Part shown: positions 24,819 through 34,928 of the stretch, one piece after another
Position numbering within the stretch: position 1 is the first letter of the stretch
Layout: every line of letters starts with the position of its first letter
Assembly (NCBI RefSeq): GCF_019931215.1
Contig: NZ_JAIOUB010000001.1
Location: 780,334-837,944 of the forward strand
Source: Alcanivorax limicola
Lineage (GTDB): Bacteria > Pseudomonadota > Gammaproteobacteria > Pseudomonadales > Alcanivoracaceae
Direction of reading: 5' to 3'
Length of the DNA: 57,611 nucleotides
The notes under the pieces: generated by a model
Databases searched by the model: none
The model's input: the letters and a program-made list of their open reading frames with translations, nothing else
What the model was told of the DNA's origin: nothing
Program-made: the position numbers and the translations under genes

Positions 24819-26301
24819 AGCGAAACTCCCAGGCCGCCATTACTGTCCCTTGCGACCAGGTTCTGGTCACTGTCTCGATCTCTTTACTGGTGTGATACCC
24901 CGACAGCGTCAGGCGCCCCACCGGAAGCGGGCGCCGATAGCGCACGGCATAGATATCGATTTCCTGCACGTAGGGCACATCAAACACCGGAATGCCGGCC
25001 TCCGGGGGCCGACCGCGCAGTGTATCAAGTCTGTTCAGCTCTGCCCTGCTGTAGGTCACGGAAATATCACTGCCGTTCCGGAAAAACTGGTTTGCTCCCA
25101 GGGAAAACACACGTGAGTTCGATTCCCAGGTGGCGCCCAGGGTGCGCCCCTTGTAGCGATTGCCGGTGCGAAATGTGCTGTGCTCGTAGGCCGACATTCG
25201 CTCTTCACTGGAGAAGACACCTGCCACCGTGTCGGTAAATTCCAGAAAGTAGCGCTGCTCGCCACCTGCCAGACGTGTCGCGCCATCCAGCCCGAAGGTG
25301 CCGAACAACTGTGACGGCAAAAAGCCTGCCTCATCCTCACCGATCACTTCGCCATAAAAACCCAGGGTCGTGCCGCCCAGGGGCACCGACAACCTGAAAT
25401 CGCCACCGGCAATCTGGTCACAGGGGTTTTCGGTGTCGCCGTAAACGTTGGATTGACCCAGTGTACAGTTGCGCAGTGAACTCCAGGATTCACGCTGCCC
25501 TTCACCGCCCCACAGGAAGGTGCGCATCAGGCCGATTTCCAGATACTGCCAGGGCCGAAAGCTGAAGCGGGCACCAATCAATTTTGCCTCGCTGACGAAT
25601 CGATCAGACTCCATCTGCCCGGCGAAGGCAACGAAATTCCACGGCCCGAGCCAGCGCAGGCCGATCCAGTCCGGCGCCTCGCTGCGGCGCCGGTTCAGCC
25701 ACACACCCGGCACCGGGCGGGCGTTGCTGGAGAGCAGCGCAGCGCTGTGCCAGCCGGGGCCCCACCAGCGGTCGATGGCGCCCGCCCCCAGCACCCAGTT
25801 GCCCGCTGTGCCAGCCAGGTAGGACCCGTCCAGACGCACGCGGTCACCGTCACGCGGGTCACGCACATAGGTGGGCGCGAGGCCGATGGCCAACTGGTTC
25901 GTCATGATTTCCAGCCGCGCGCCGACCTCGGCTTTTTCCCGGGGGCCGCCGCCAAAATCACGCAGCAGCGGTTCGCGGCTGGCGCTCGCAACCCGCAACT
26001 CGATGCGGGGCTGGTCGGTCATATGATAGTCCCGCTCGAAGCGCAGGTAACGCCAGGCAATGCTGTCGCGACAGTGCTCGGGGGCATCATTGCTCAGCGC
26101 CGGGCTGAGATCTGACCACATGATGGGCCAGGTGTTGGCAGGAATATTGAGGCAGCCACGGTCAGCAAGCCATTGCACACTGTGGCGCGCGCGAATGTCA
26201 CCGGGCTCAAGCCAGGGGCGAGCATGGCTGTGAAGGGTCGAGAAAAGACCCAACAGCAGCGTCAGGCTTGTGATGGCGCGCTTGCATGTCCGTTTCTTCA
26301 A
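24811..26301 (-). CDS. Capsule assembly Wzi-family outer-membrane protein
   Basis: The 496-residue protein has a signal peptide (residues 1-27, ending HSHA), then the Wzi family start RPWLEPGDIRARHSVQWLADRG and a run of amphipathic strands with a terminal aromatic residue pattern ending AAWEFRFD, as in an outer-membrane beta barrel. Wzi proteins help attach or organise the exported polysaccharide at the cell surface. It is the first gene of the export operon, so the promoter should lie in 26302-26737. Confidence 0.9.
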   Translation of the reverse strand: MKKRTCKRAITSLTLLLGLFSTLHSHARPWLEPGDIRARHSVQWLADRGCLNIPANTWPIMWSDLSPALSNDAPEHCRDSIAWRYLRFERDYHMTDQPRIELRVASASREPLLRDFGGGPREKAEVGARLEIMTNQLAIGLAPTYVRDPRDGDRVRLDGSYLAGTAGNWVLGAGAIDRWWGPGWHSAALLSSNARPVPGVWLNRRRSEAPDWIGLRWLGPWNFVAFAGQMESDRFVSEAKLIGARFSFRPWQYLEIGLMRTFLWGGEGQRESWSSLRNCTLGQSNVYGDTENPCDQIAGGDFRLSVPLGGTTLGFYGEVIGEDEAGFLPSQLFGTFGLDGATRLAGGEQRYFLEFTDTVAGVFSSEERMSAYEHSTFRTGNRYKGRTLGATWESNSRVFSLGANQFFRNGSDISVTYSRAELNRLDTLRGRPPEAGIPVFDVPYVQEIDIYAVRYRRPLPVGRLTLSGYHTSKEIETVTRTWSQGTVMAAWEFRFD

Positions 26302-26737
26302 AATCAGCTCTGCCCTACCCTGGCCTGAATACGCATGCGTGAGCCGAGGCTCTCATCTCTTGATCAGCAACTATGCCATAGCCTGACAGATCAGGCCCAC
26401 GGTGCGGCTTTTTGGAGCCCTGCGTCGGGGCATGGTTCCCCGAGACAAGAATATGGGGACAGAGAAAACAGGAGGGATGGTAAAACCAGGCAATGACACC
26501 TTGTTGCACTGCACTGTTTGTTGCACCGGACTGTTGCGCTGCATTGGCGAACATCGTGTCCGCGACATCCCTGAGGCCCGAAATCACCGTCTGTGGCGCG
26601 CAGAGGGTGCCTAAGAGCGAGGTGTGCGTCAAGTAGCCTTTTGCATCCTTTTGCTTTCAGAGAAGGGCTGACGCCCTCCCGCGTGTGAATGGACTTGCTC
26701 CGGTATACCTTCACACGCGGAAGACGTAAAACATCAA
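26302..26737. other. Intergenic region upstream of the export operon
   Basis: No gene is convincing here. The leftward wzi promoter must lie in this 436-base stretch, and no ops-like core was seen on either strand. An 11-bp perfect inverted repeat (26679-26689 with 26710-26720) follows the comEA-like gene. Confidence 0.6.
26679..26720 (-). terminator. Stem-loop downstream of the comEA-like gene
   Basis: CCGCGTGTGAA and TTCACACGCGG form an 11-bp perfect stem with a 20-base loop, 18 bases beyond the comEA-like stop codon. There is no U tract on either side, so it may be a processing or transcript-stabilising hairpin rather than a classical terminator. Confidence 0.45.
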
Positions 26738-27034
26738 TCAGTCAGTGTGAATATAGGATTTGTTTCGCTCAATGGTGGCCGGCCCGATGCCGCTGACACG
26801 ACGAAGGTCCTCAGCACTGGCATACGGCCCGTGTTGCTCGCGATCAGCAACGATTGCCTCTGCCCGGGTAAGGCCGACGCCTTCGAGGGCTTCTGCCAGT
26901 TCGGCCGCCGAGGCCTGATTGATATTGACGACAGGACGGGCCTGCAGGGCTGGTTCGGCGAGGCTGGCGGCAGGCGCCATGCTCAGGCCCAATGCCAGCA
27001 GCACCAGCAGTGCGACGCGTTGCAGTATGTTCAT
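26738..27034 (-). CDS. ComEA-like helix-hairpin-helix protein
   Basis: The 98-residue protein has a signal peptide (about residues 1-26) and one ComEA-type helix-hairpin-helix domain: VVNINQASAAELAEALEGVG, then LTRAEAIVADREQHGPYASA and VSGIGPATIERNK. Small periplasmic ComEA proteins bind DNA during natural uptake. In this family the short form is common in gammaproteobacteria. A strong AAGGAG-like site lies before the start. It reads in the same direction as pyrF, about 140 bases downstream of it. Confidence 0.88.
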   Translation of the reverse strand: MNILQRVALLVLLALGLSMAPAASLAEPALQARPVVNINQASAAELAEALEGVGLTRAEAIVADREQHGPYASAEDLRRVSGIGPATIERNKSYIHTD

Positions 27035-27172
27035 GGTGATCTCCTTGTTGTGTTGGGAGACATGAGCATAGGCAGCGCGTCGGGGGCTGTATGTCGGTGA
27101 ATGGCGCTGGTTACCGTGCGAGGTTGCCGACCGAATCTGTCAGCCAGAGATGATCGTTATGTACGTGTTTGG

Positions 27173-27874
27173 CTACGACTGCGACACAAGGCTGGCAAGG
27201 ATCTGCTGCACTGCCGCAGCCGGGTCCGGGGCCTGGGTGATGGGCCGGCCGATCACCATGTAGTTCACCCCCATGTCCCGGGCGTCCACCGGAGTAACGA
27301 CACGAGTCTGGTCGCCGGCATCAGCGCCCGCCGGGCGAATCCCCGGGGTGACCAGGCTGAAGTCCGGGCCGCAGGCATCACGCAGCATCGTGGCCTCCCG
27401 GGCGGAGCACACAACACCGTCGATACCGCTGTCACGGCTGAGCAATGCCAGGCGGCGCACCTGCTCTGCCGGCGGGACGGTGATCCCGATCTCCGCGAGA
27501 TCCTCCGGGCCCATGCTGGTGAGCACGGTGACAGCGGTCAGCAGTGGGCGGTGACGGCTGTTGGCCACGGCGTTGGCGGCCGCTTCGAGCATACGGCGCC
27601 CACCGCTGGCATGCACGTTGGTCATCCACACGCCCAGTTCGGCGGCGCTGCGCAGGGCCCCGGCGACGGTATTGGGGATATCGTGGAATTTGAGATCCAG
27701 AAAGACGTCGAAGCCGCGCTGATGCAGTGCTTCGACGATGGCCGGGCCACTGCGGGTGAACAGTTCCTTGCCCACCTTGGCACGCACATGTGCCGGATCG
27801 AGCCGATCCGCCATGGCCAGGGCGCTGCTGCTGTCAGGGAAATCCAGGGCGACGATGATGGGGGACGTGGGCAT
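27173..27874 (-). CDS. pyrF: Orotidine 5'-phosphate decarboxylase
   Basis: This enzyme makes UMP from OMP in pyrimidine synthesis. The 233-residue protein begins [10 protein letters not shown] and holds the catalytic KFHDIPNT loop ([10 protein letters not shown], near residue 61) and the phosphate-binding end TPGIRP...[12 protein letters not shown] start at the ATG at 27874. The longer open frame upstream runs through REP-like repeats and is not conserved. It follows lapB in the order seen in related gammaproteobacteria, with a repeat-filled gap. Confidence 0.95.
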   Translation of the reverse strand: MPTSPIIVALDFPDSSSALAMADRLDPAHVRAKVGKELFTRSGPAIVEALHQRGFDVFLDLKFHDIPNTVAGALRSAAELGVWMTNVHASGGRRMLEAAANAVANSRHRPLLTAVTVLTSMGPEDLAEIGITVPPAEQVRRLALLSRDSGIDGVVCSAREATMLRDACGPDFSLVTPGIRPAGADAGDQTRVVTPVDARDMGVNYMVIGRPITQAPDPAAAVQQILASLVSQS

Positions 27875-28004
27875 CAGTAATCCTGCGGCAGTGCGTGTGG
27901 TAGCGGTCAGGCGCGGATTGTCGCCTACCCTGCTTTGAAAATCATCTTTCCTGTACCCCACCTTGGAGTACGTAAGGCGCGCAGCGTGGGCGTGCGAGGG
28001 CGTG

Positions 28005-28116
28005 CGTAGGGTGTGCTGAGCGCAGCGAAGCGCACCGCAAGCCCGCAGCGCCCCCCGTGGCATGGGCAGTGGACCGAAGCAAACGGTGCGCTTCGCTACG
28101 CTCAGCACACCCTACG
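28005..28116. repeat. REP-like inverted pair (copies 5 and 6)
   Basis: One unit (28005-28036) and its inverse (28085-28116) are separated by 48 bases in the pyrF-lapB gap. The right-hand unit ends CCTACG, and its last two bases begin an octanucleotide array. Confidence 0.85.
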
Positions 28117-28210
28117 TAGTCCCGTAGTCCCGTAGTCCCGTAGTCCCGTAGTCCCGTAGTCCCGTAGTCCCGTAGTTCCGTAGTTCCGAAGCCCCGAAGC
28201 CCCGTAACCC
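28115..28210. repeat. Octanucleotide tandem array (CGTAGTCC)
   Basis: Seven perfect CGTAGTCC units (28115-28170) are followed by two CGTAGTTC, two CGAAGCCC and one CGTAACCC, twelve units in all. The array starts on the terminal CG of a REP-like unit and runs into a 13-bp stem-loop beside lapB. Confidence 0.92.
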
Positions 28211-28235
28211 CGTAGCGAAGCCACGGGGTTACGGG
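28201..28235 (-). terminator. 13-bp stem-loop after lapB
   Basis: CCCGTAACCCCGT and ACGGGGTTACGGG form a perfect 13-bp stem with a nine-base loop, directly after the lapB stop codon. No U tract follows, so efficient intrinsic termination is uncertain. Confidence 0.5.
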
Positions 28236-28236
28236 A

Positions 28237-29400
28237 TCAGGTGGGATCGGGTGGCGTGCGCAGGGTGGACCAGCTTTTGCAGCCGGGGCATTGCCAGTGG
28301 AGTTTGCGGGCTTTGTAGCCGCATTGGGTGCATTGGTAGCGCGGGATATCGCTGCCCAGGCGGGCGCTCAAGGCACGCAGGATGTCGAGGGGTTGATTCG
28401 CGCCCTCGCCCGCCGGGTCTTGCGTCTGTTGCAGGGCGATCATTTCGCTGAGGCCGTGCAGTGACGGGTAACGTTGCAGGTACTGACCCAGGAACCGACT
28501 GGCTTCCTCCTGGCCTCCACGCTCCTTCAATTGCTGGATCAACCGGCTCAGGACGGCGCCTGAGGGATGATCCAGGCTCGCATCCAGCAGCAGGTCGAGC
28601 ATCTCACCCTCGCGCCCCAGGGCCTCGAGGCAGGCCTGGGTGTCATCCAGCACCAGTTCGAAGTATTCCGGTTGGCCGCGCAAACGCCGGAATGCGCGCA
28701 GGGCACTGCCATGATTGCCGGCGGCCAGTTCAAGGCGCCCTTTCAGCATGCTGGCACGGGCATTGCCCGGATCAAACATCAGGGCGCGGCGCAGCAGGCG
28801 CCGCCGGGGGTTGGTTTCGTCGTTACCGCGCAGGCTGTCGGCCAGCTCGCAGCAATACTGGGCCAGGATCGGCGCCACGGTACTGTCCCGGGGCAGCAGG
28901 CGCTCGCCCACCGCCAGGGCGCTGTGCCAGTCGCGCTCCTGCTCATACAGTGACATCAGATGGCGCATCGCCAACGGCGAATGCTGGCTGCCCACATCCA
29001 CCATGTGCAGCAGTACGTGCTCTGCACGATCCAGCAAGCCGGCGGCGAGAAAGTCCCTGGCCAGTTCCAGCTCGACGTCTTCGCGCACGTTCTCCGGCAA
29101 GGCGCCGTTATCCAGCATGCGCTGATGGATGCGGGTGGCGCGGTCCAGTTCGCCGCGCTTGCGGAACAGCCGGCCCATGGCCAGGTGGGTATCCACCGTA
29201 TCCGGGTCCGAGGCGTCCCGGTCATTACGATGGCTGAAGAGTGCGTCGATGGCATGGTCCGGCTGGTCACCGAAGCTGTAGTTCAGGCCCCCCGTGCGCC
29301 GAACACGACGGCGGCGGCGGTTTTCCAGCCGCCCGAGGAAAAACCCGGCTGCGATGGCCACAAACAGGACCAGTAAGAGCCAGAGGGGAGAGCTGTTCAT
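28237..29400 (-). CDS. lapB: Lipopolysaccharide assembly protein B
   Basis: The 387-residue protein has one N-terminal membrane helix (about residues 5-23), followed by TPR repeats (about 65-350). A C-terminal rubredoxin-type knuckle has paired cysteines in YQCTQCGYKARKLHWQCPGC. LapB controls LpxC turnover through FtsH and so balances LPS synthesis. It lies 10 bases after lapA, the universal partner gene in gammaproteobacteria. Confidence 0.93.
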   Translation of the reverse strand: MNSSPLWLLLVLFVAIAAGFFLGRLENRRRRRVRRTGGLNYSFGDQPDHAIDALFSHRNDRDASDPDTVDTHLAMGRLFRKRGELDRATRIHQRMLDNGALPENVREDVELELARDFLAAGLLDRAEHVLLHMVDVGSQHSPLAMRHLMSLYEQERDWHSALAVGERLLPRDSTVAPILAQYCCELADSLRGNDETNPRRRLLRRALMFDPGNARASMLKGRLELAAGNHGSALRAFRRLRGQPEYFELVLDDTQACLEALGREGEMLDLLLDASLDHPSGAVLSRLIQQLKERGGQEEASRFLGQYLQRYPSLHGLSEMIALQQTQDPAGEGANQPLDILRALSARLGSDIPRYQCTQCGYKARKLHWQCPGCKSWSTLRTPPDPT

Positions 29401-29410
29401 GATGGGCTAT

Positions 29411-29659
29411 TCACCGGCGCTGACGACGCAACCTGAAGGCGCCACTGAGTGCCAGCCCGGCCAGCAGGCCAATAGCAATGCCGCACAGCAGAAAGGCCAG
29501 CAACCACTGGCCCAGCGCTGCGGACGGCTGCCAGGCAACGACCAGCAGATCCAGCACCACGGGCTGCGGATTACCGAGCAGAAACAGTATGCCTGTCAGC
29601 AACAGTGTGAGGGTGAGAAGGACGAGCAGAAAATTCAGCAACCAGCGCACAGCGCGCAT
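29411..29659 (-). CDS. lapA: LapA-domain inner-membrane protein
   Basis: The 82-residue protein has two membrane helices (about 7-30 and 45-70) joined by a short loop with NPQPVVLDLLVVAWQ, the pattern of the LapA/DUF1049 family. It is encoded between ihfB and lapB as in many gammaproteobacteria and is thought to act with LapB in LPS assembly control. Confidence 0.88.
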   Translation of the reverse strand: MRAVRWLLNFLLVLLTLTLLLTGILFLLGNPQPVVLDLLVVAWQPSAALGQWLLAFLLCGIAIGLLAGLALSGAFRLRRQRR

Positions 29660-29694
29660 CCTTTTATGATCCGGGTTGCTGTGAGTGTAGCGTG

Positions 29695-30066
29695 TCAGGT
29701 TCCGGAAGCAAGCTGCCGGGGATGCTCCTGAAGGGTCTGGATATCGCCCTCGCCAGCGATCTGGCCGGGGTTATCCTGCATGGCCTGATTGACGCGGTCG
29801 CGCAATTCCTTGCCAGGCTTGAAGTGCGGCACATATTTGCCGTGGAGTTCCACAGATGCGCCAGTCTTGGGATTGCGGCCAACACGTGGCGCGCGAAAAT
29901 GCAGAGAAAAACTGCCGAAGCCGCGAATCTCGATCCGGCCACCGCCAGACAGATTATCCGCCATTTCTTCGATCAGCGCCTTGACGGCCAGCTCGACATC
30001 TTTGGGTGAGAGTTGTTTCTGACGCGCCGCAATGCGGTCGATCAGTTCTGACTTGGTTAACGCCAT
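29695..30066 (-). CDS. ihfB: Integration host factor beta subunit
   Basis: IHF bends DNA sharply at specific sites. The protein starts [14 protein letters not shown] and carries the beta-arm signature [22 protein letters not shown] (written as two pieces [10 protein letters not shown] and [12 protein letters not shown]), then [15 protein letters not shown]. At 122 residues it is longer than the usual 94-100, because about 24 mostly polar residues follow the last helix ([17 protein letters not shown]). The ATG at 30066 gives the standard N-terminus. Confidence 0.95.
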   Translation of the reverse strand: MALTKSELIDRIAARQKQLSPKDVELAVKALIEEMADNLSGGGRIEIRGFGSFSLHFRAPRVGRNPKTGASVELHGKYVPHFKPGKELRDRVNQAMQDNPGQIAGEGDIQTLQEHPRQLASGT

Positions 30067-30094
30067 ACTCAATGTCCCTGATAAATCCCCTGGG

Positions 30095-30142
30095 CGTCCT
30101 GCCCGCGCACCGCACGCCGAAGCATGCGGTGCGTGGAGGACG
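30095..30142 (-). terminator. Stem-loop between rpsA and ihfB
   Basis: A long imperfect inverted repeat, with core GCGCACCGCA (30105-30114) facing TGCGGTGCGT (30125-30134), sits immediately after the rpsA stop codon. It could attenuate read-through into ihfB. There is no U tract. Confidence 0.55.
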
Positions 30143-30145
30143 GCC

Positions 30146-31825
30146 TTACTGGTCGCTACCTTCCATCTGCGCCTTGATCAGGTCACCGATGGTTTTCGGA
30201 GATTGTGCGTCCGGCTTGGCATTCAGTTCTTCTACCGACTCGCGCTCGTCTGCCATGTCCTTGGCGCGAATGGAGAGGCTGATGCCACGGTTCTTGCGAT
30301 CGATAGCGATGATTTTCGCTTCGACGTCGTCACCGACCTTGAACAATGTACCGGCATCTTCAACGCGGTCGCGGCTGATTTCGCTGGCTTTCAGCAGGCC
30401 TTCGACGTTGTCTGCCAGTTCTACGGTGACCGTCTTGGCGTCAACCGCAGTGACCTTGCCGGTCACGATCGCGTTCTTCTCGTTAACAGCAACATACTGA
30501 GCAAACGGATCATCTGTCAACTGCTTGATACCCAAGGAAATTCTTTCGCGCTCTGCATCCACGGAGAGAATCACGGTATCCAGCTCGTCGCCCTTGGCAA
30601 ATTTGCGCACTGCGTCTTCGCCTGCTTCTTCCCAGGAGATGTCAGACAGATGCACCAGGCCGTCGATGCCGCCATCCAGACCGATAAAGATACCGAAGTC
30701 AGTGATGGACTTGATCTTGCCGGAAATGCGGTCGCCCTTGTTGAAGTTGGTTTCGAAGGCTTCCCACGGGTTGGACATGCACTGCTTGATGCCCAGGGAA
30801 ATACGACGACGCTCCTGGTCGATATCCAGAATCATCACTTCGACTTCGTCGCCAATGGAAACGACTTTGGACGGGTGGATGTTCTTGTTGGTCCAGTCCA
30901 TTTCGGACACGTGGACCAGACCTTCCACACCCTCTTCGATTTCGGCAAAGCAGCCGTAATCGGTGAGGTTGGTGACCTTGGCCTTGACGCGAGCACCTTC
31001 CGGGTACTTGCCAACGATGTCGTGCCACGGATCTTCGCCCAGCTGCTTGAGGCCGAGAGAGACGCGCATCTTGTCGCGGTCAAACTTGAGTACCTTGACT
31101 TCGATTTCCTGGCCGACTTCAACGATTTCGCTCGGATGCTTGATACGCTTCCACGCCATATCGGTGATGTGCAGCAGGCCGTCGATGCCACCCAGGTCGA
31201 CAAACGCGCCGTAGTCGGTGAGGTTCTTGACGATACCCTTGACGACCATGCCTTCCTGCAGGGATTCGAGCAGCTGCTCGCGCTCTGCAGAGTGCTCGGC
31301 TTCCATGACCGCGCGGCGGGAAACCACCACGTTGTTGCGTTTCGGATCGAGTTTGATGACCTTGAAATCCAGGTCTTTGCCTTCCAGGTGAGCAACGTCG
31401 CGCACCGGGCGGATATCCACCAGGGAGCCTGGCAGGAAGGCGCGGATAAGGCCGATATCGACGGTGAAACCGCCTTTGACCTTGCCGCTGATCTGACCCT
31501 TGATGATTTCGTCTTTATCGAAGGCAGCTTCCAGATCTGTCCAGATTTCAGCGCGCTTGGCTTTTTCACGGGACAGACGGGTGAAGCCGAGGCCGTCGTC
31601 GATAGCGTCTACCGCTACTTCAACTTCTTCGCCTACGGCGGTTTCGAGCTCGCCGGCTTCACTGAGGAATTCTTCGCGCGGGATAATCCCTTCGGATTTA
31701 AGGCCGGCGTTTACGGTTACCCAGTCGCTGTCGATGGCGACAACGGTGCCGCGAATAATCGCGCCACGGGCAACATCGAGATCCTGGAGACTGGCTTCAA
31801 AAAGATCAGCAAAACTTTCGGTCAT
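30146..31825 (-). CDS. rpsA: 30S ribosomal protein S1
   Basis: The 559-residue protein starts [13 protein letters not shown] and contains six S1 (OB-fold) domains. Domain repeats are visible as [36 protein letters not shown] and [18 protein letters not shown]. It helps the ribosome unfold and bind mRNA. The length equals the family norm. The ATG at 31825 was chosen over a longer frame with 12 extra, non-conserved residues. Confidence 0.98.
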   Translation of the reverse strand: MTESFADLFEASLQDLDVARGAIIRGTVVAIDSDWVTVNAGLKSEGIIPREEFLSEAGELETAVGEEVEVAVDAIDDGLGFTRLSREKAKRAEIWTDLEAAFDKDEIIKGQISGKVKGGFTVDIGLIRAFLPGSLVDIRPVRDVAHLEGKDLDFKVIKLDPKRNNVVVSRRAVMEAEHSAEREQLLESLQEGMVVKGIVKNLTDYGAFVDLGGIDGLLHITDMAWKRIKHPSEIVEVGQEIEVKVLKFDRDKMRVSLGLKQLGEDPWHDIVGKYPEGARVKAKVTNLTDYGCFAEIEEGVEGLVHVSEMDWTNKNIHPSKVVSIGDEVEVMILDIDQERRRISLGIKQCMSNPWEAFETNFNKGDRISGKIKSITDFGIFIGLDGGIDGLVHLSDISWEEAGEDAVRKFAKGDELDTVILSVDAERERISLGIKQLTDDPFAQYVAVNEKNAIVTGKVTAVDAKTVTVELADNVEGLLKASEISRDRVEDAGTLFKVGDDVEAKIIAIDRKNRGISLSIRAKDMADERESVEELNAKPDAQSPKTIGDLIKAQMEGSDQ

Positions 31826-31950
31826 GTGTGAGTACCTGTAAGGTGTATTTCGCCATGGCAACCAGCAGTCATGGGCAGCTTTAAGTCAGATCAACCATTG
31901 GCCTTGCTGGTTTGCATTTGCGGCCAACGGGCGATCACCCGCATCATTTT

Positions 31951-32649
31951 TCACGCCGACTGGACGAGCGCTCGTCTGGCGGCTTCATCAAGAATCCGGT
32001 TAACCACGTCATCGATCGTCATTGCTGTACTATCGATCACGATTGCATCATCGGCGGGCTTCAACGGCGCCACCTCACGCTGCATATCACGGTCATCCCG
32101 GGCGCGGATGTCCTCAATGAGGGCCGGGAGGGTAGCACCAAACCCCTTTTCCTTCAACTGGTTATAGCGCCGCCGGCCGCGCTCCTCAGCGCTGGCGGTG
32201 AGGAAGATCTTGAGGGGGGCAGCGGTAAACACCACGGTGCCCATGTCGCGGCCATCAGCCACCAGACCCGGCGCCTCGGCAAAGTCCCGCTGGCGCGCCA
32301 GCAGTGCATCGCGCACCGGTTGCAGGATCGCGACCCGCGAGGCCAGCTCGCCGACCCGCTCATCCCGGATCTCCCGGCTCACATCTTCGCCATTCAGGCA
32401 CACTTGCGTGTCGCCGCCCTGCTCCCGGAAGCTCACCGGCAGGCGCTGGGCCAGCGCCTGCAGGGCTTCAGCATCATCCAGCGCCACGCCCTGCTGCTCC
32501 GCGTGGAAGCCCAGCACCCGGTAGAGGGCGCCGGAATCCAGCAGATGCCAGCCCAGACGGCCCGCGACGATGCGGGCCACGGTGCCTTTGCCGGAGGACG
32601 AGGGCCCGTCTATGGCCAGAATCGGGGTCTGGGCTTGGGTCTGTGTCAT
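31951..32649 (-). CDS. cmk: Cytidylate kinase
   Basis: The 232-residue protein has the P-loop [12 protein letters not shown] (residues 15-26), the CMP-binding [10 protein letters not shown] segment and the C-terminal [19 protein letters not shown]. It phosphorylates CMP and dCMP. The ATG overlaps the stop of tyrA-aroA by four bases (ATGA). The gene order to rpsA is conserved in gammaproteobacteria. Confidence 0.97.
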   Translation of the reverse strand: MTQTQAQTPILAIDGPSSSGKGTVARIVAGRLGWHLLDSGALYRVLGFHAEQQGVALDDAEALQALAQRLPVSFREQGGDTQVCLNGEDVSREIRDERVGELASRVAILQPVRDALLARQRDFAEAPGLVADGRDMGTVVFTAAPLKIFLTASAEERGRRRYNQLKEKGFGATLPALIEDIRARDDRDMQREVAPLKPADDAIVIDSTAMTIDDVVNRILDEAARRALVQSA

Positions 32650-34919
32650 TGCTGCACCGCCAATTGAAGTCCGACACGGGCAGCAAGCTCGGCGAAACCG
32701 GGGAATGAGGTGGCCACGTTGGCGCAGTCGTGGATGCGTATCTCGCCACTGGCGCGCAGGGCGGCCATGGCAAAGCTCATGGCAATACGGTGGTCGCCGT
32801 GGCTGTGGATCTCGCCACCGGTAAAGGCCGCATTGCCCTGCCCTGCCCCGCGAATGCGGATGCCATCGGGGTACACCTCGGCCTCCACGCCCAGCGCCAG
32901 CAGGCCGTCGGCCATCACCTGAATACGGTCTGATTCCTTCACGCGCAGCTCTTCTGCGCCGTGCAGGATGGTGTCGCCCTCGGCGCAGGCTGCCGCCACG
33001 AACAACACCGGAAACTCGTCAATCGCCAGTGGCACCAGGGCTTCGGGAATCACGATCCCTTTCAACGGCGCGCTTTTGACGCGCAGGTCTGCCACCGGCT
33101 CGCCGCCCGCGTCGCGTTCGTTCTCCACGGTAATATCGGCGCCCATCAGGCGCAGGATATCGATCACGCCGGTACGGGTCGGGTTGATGCCCACATGGGG
33201 CAGCAGCAGCTCGGAGCCCGGCGCGATGGAGGCCGCGACCAGAAAGAAGGCCGCAGAAGAGATGTCCGCTGGCACATCCAGCTGACAGGCGCGCAGCGTG
33301 CCGCCGCCGTTCAGGGTGACGCTGGCGCCATCACGCTGCACCGGGTAGCCAAAGCCGGTCAGCATGCGCTCGGTGTGGTCGCGGGTTGGCGCGGGTTCGG
33401 TGACCCGGGTTTCCCCCTGGGCATAGAGCCCGGCCAGCAGGATGGCAGATTTCACCTGAGCAGAAGCCACCGGCATGTTGTAATCGATGCCCTTGAGCGG
33501 CTTGCCCCCGCGAATGCGTACCGGCGGCGTGCCTTTGCCGCCGCTGTCCGTGGTGCTGACGGCAGCGCCCATGTCCCGCAGCGGTTGTGCCACGCGCTCC
33601 ATCGGGCGCTTGGACAAGGAGGCATCGCCGGTCAGTTCGCAATCGAACGGCTGGCCGGCCAGCAGCCCCATCAGCAGCCGCATGGAGGTACCGGAGTTGC
33701 CCATGTAGAGGCTGCGCGACGGTGCCTGCAAACCGTGCAGACCAACACCGTGGATGCGCACCCGGCCCGCGTGCGGGCCTTCAATGACAACGCCCAGGTC
33801 ACGGAAGGTCTGCAGGGTCGCCAGGGCGTCTTCGCCTTCCAGAAAGCCTTCCACTTCCGTCACGCCCTCTGCCAGGGCGCCCAGCATGATGGCGCGGTGC
33901 GACATGGATTTGTCGCCGGGCACGCGGGCCTGGCCGCTGAGCTGACCGCCGGGCTGGACGACGAAAACCGGATTGGCGGGGGCGCCAGTGCTGTGTGAAT
34001 CAGTGCTCATGGATTGCTCGGTGTGTATATGGGTATAAGAAGTGCGGGCATTCATGGCCAGAAACCGGGCGCGGGCCGTATTGGCGCGGGTCATGGTGCC
34101 CAGCAGGGCATCACTGTCGCCCGCCGCCACCGCCGCGCGGAAGCGCGCCAGGCCGGCAGCAAACAGGTCGGTAGCGGCCAGCACGGCCTCCCGGTTCTCG
34201 GTAAAGATGTCATGCCACATCACCGGATCACTGGAGGCAATGCGGGTAAAATCCCGAAAACCGCCGGCAGCATACCGGAAGATCTCGGTGGAGTCGCCCT
34301 GCCGGGCCAGCGTGTCCACCAGGGAAAACGCCAGCAGGTGCGGCAGGTGGCTGGTTTCCGCCAGCACCCGGTCGTGTTCGTCCGGGCGCATGGTCAGCAC
34401 TTCCGCGCCAACCCGGGTCCACATCTGCCGCACCACCAGGGTGGCAGCAGGGTCGGTATCCGGGGTCGGGGTCAGAATGACGCGGTGCCGCTCGTAGAGC
34501 GCGGCATCGGCGGCATCGACACCGCTTTTCTCTTTGCCGGCAATCGGGTGGCCCGGCACAAAGCGGGAGCGGTGTGCGCCCAGCTGGGCGCGGGCCGCCT
34601 CGATCACGGCGCCTTTGACGCTGCCGCCATCGGTGATGATCGCCCCCGGCGCCAGCGTCGGCGCAATCGCGGCAAAGGTGTCTGCCATGGCCGAAACCGG
34701 CACGGCCACAAATACCAGGTCTGCGCCCTCCACGGCCTCGGCCAGGTTCTGATACCCGGCATCAATCAACCCCAGCGCCAGGCCGCGCTCCAGGGTCCGT
34801 GCGGAACGGCCGCCCGCCACAATGCTGTCGGCCATTCCACGTGCCCGCAGCGCCGCCGCCAGTGAGCCACCAATCAGGCCCAGGCCGATAATCGCGACTT
34901 TGCGGAAACCATCACTCAT
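32646..34919 (-). CDS. Bifunctional prephenate dehydrogenase / EPSP synthase (TyrA-AroA fusion)
   Basis: The 757-residue protein joins two enzymes. Residues 1-300 are TyrA: Rossmann [33 protein letters not shown]. Residues about 315-757 are Aro[54 protein letters not shown] and [15 protein letters not shown]. TyrA acts in tyrosine synthesis and AroA makes 5-enolpyruvylshikimate 3-phosphate. The linker (about 295-315) has [17 protein letters not shown]. This fusion is known in pseudomonads and relatives. It follows hisC by nine bases. Confidence 0.96.
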   Translation of the reverse strand: MSDGFRKVAIIGLGLIGGSLAAALRARGMADSIVAGGRSARTLERGLALGLIDAGYQNLAEAVEGADLVFVAVPVSAMADTFAAIAPTLAPGAIITDGGSVKGAVIEAARAQLGAHRSRFVPGHPIAGKEKSGVDAADAALYERHRVILTPTPDTDPAATLVVRQMWTRVGAEVLTMRPDEHDRVLAETSHLPHLLAFSLVDTLARQGDSTEIFRYAAGGFRDFTRIASSDPVMWHDIFTENREAVLAATDLFAAGLARFRAAVAAGDSDALLGTMTRANTARARFLAMNARTSYTHIHTEQSMSTDSHSTGAPANPVFVVQPGGQLSGQARVPGDKSMSHRAIMLGALAEGVTEVEGFLEGEDALATLQTFRDLGVVIEGPHAGRVRIHGVGLHGLQAPSRSLYMGNSGTSMRLLMGLLAGQPFDCELTGDASLSKRPMERVAQPLRDMGAAVSTTDSGGKGTPPVRIRGGKPLKGIDYNMPVASAQVKSAILLAGLYAQGETRVTEPAPTRDHTERMLTGFGYPVQRDGASVTLNGGGTLRACQLDVPADISSAAFFLVAASIAPGSELLLPHVGINPTRTGVIDILRLMGADITVENERDAGGEPVADLRVKSAPLKGIVIPEALVPLAIDEFPVLFVAAACAEGDTILHGAEELRVKESDRIQVMADGLLALGVEAEVYPDGIRIRGAGQGNAAFTGGEIHSHGDHRIAMSFAMAALRASGEIRIHDCANVATSFPGFAELAARVGLQLAVQQ

Positions 34920-34928
34920 GCGGACACC

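Noticed and set aside
27875-28108. N-terminal extension of the pyrF frame
   Set aside because: It passes through REP-like sequence and is not part of the conserved enzyme. The ATG at 27874 gives the standard N-terminus.
17078-28210. CRISPR array
   Set aside because: The repeat arrays have 5- and 8-base units with no spacers, and no cas gene is present.
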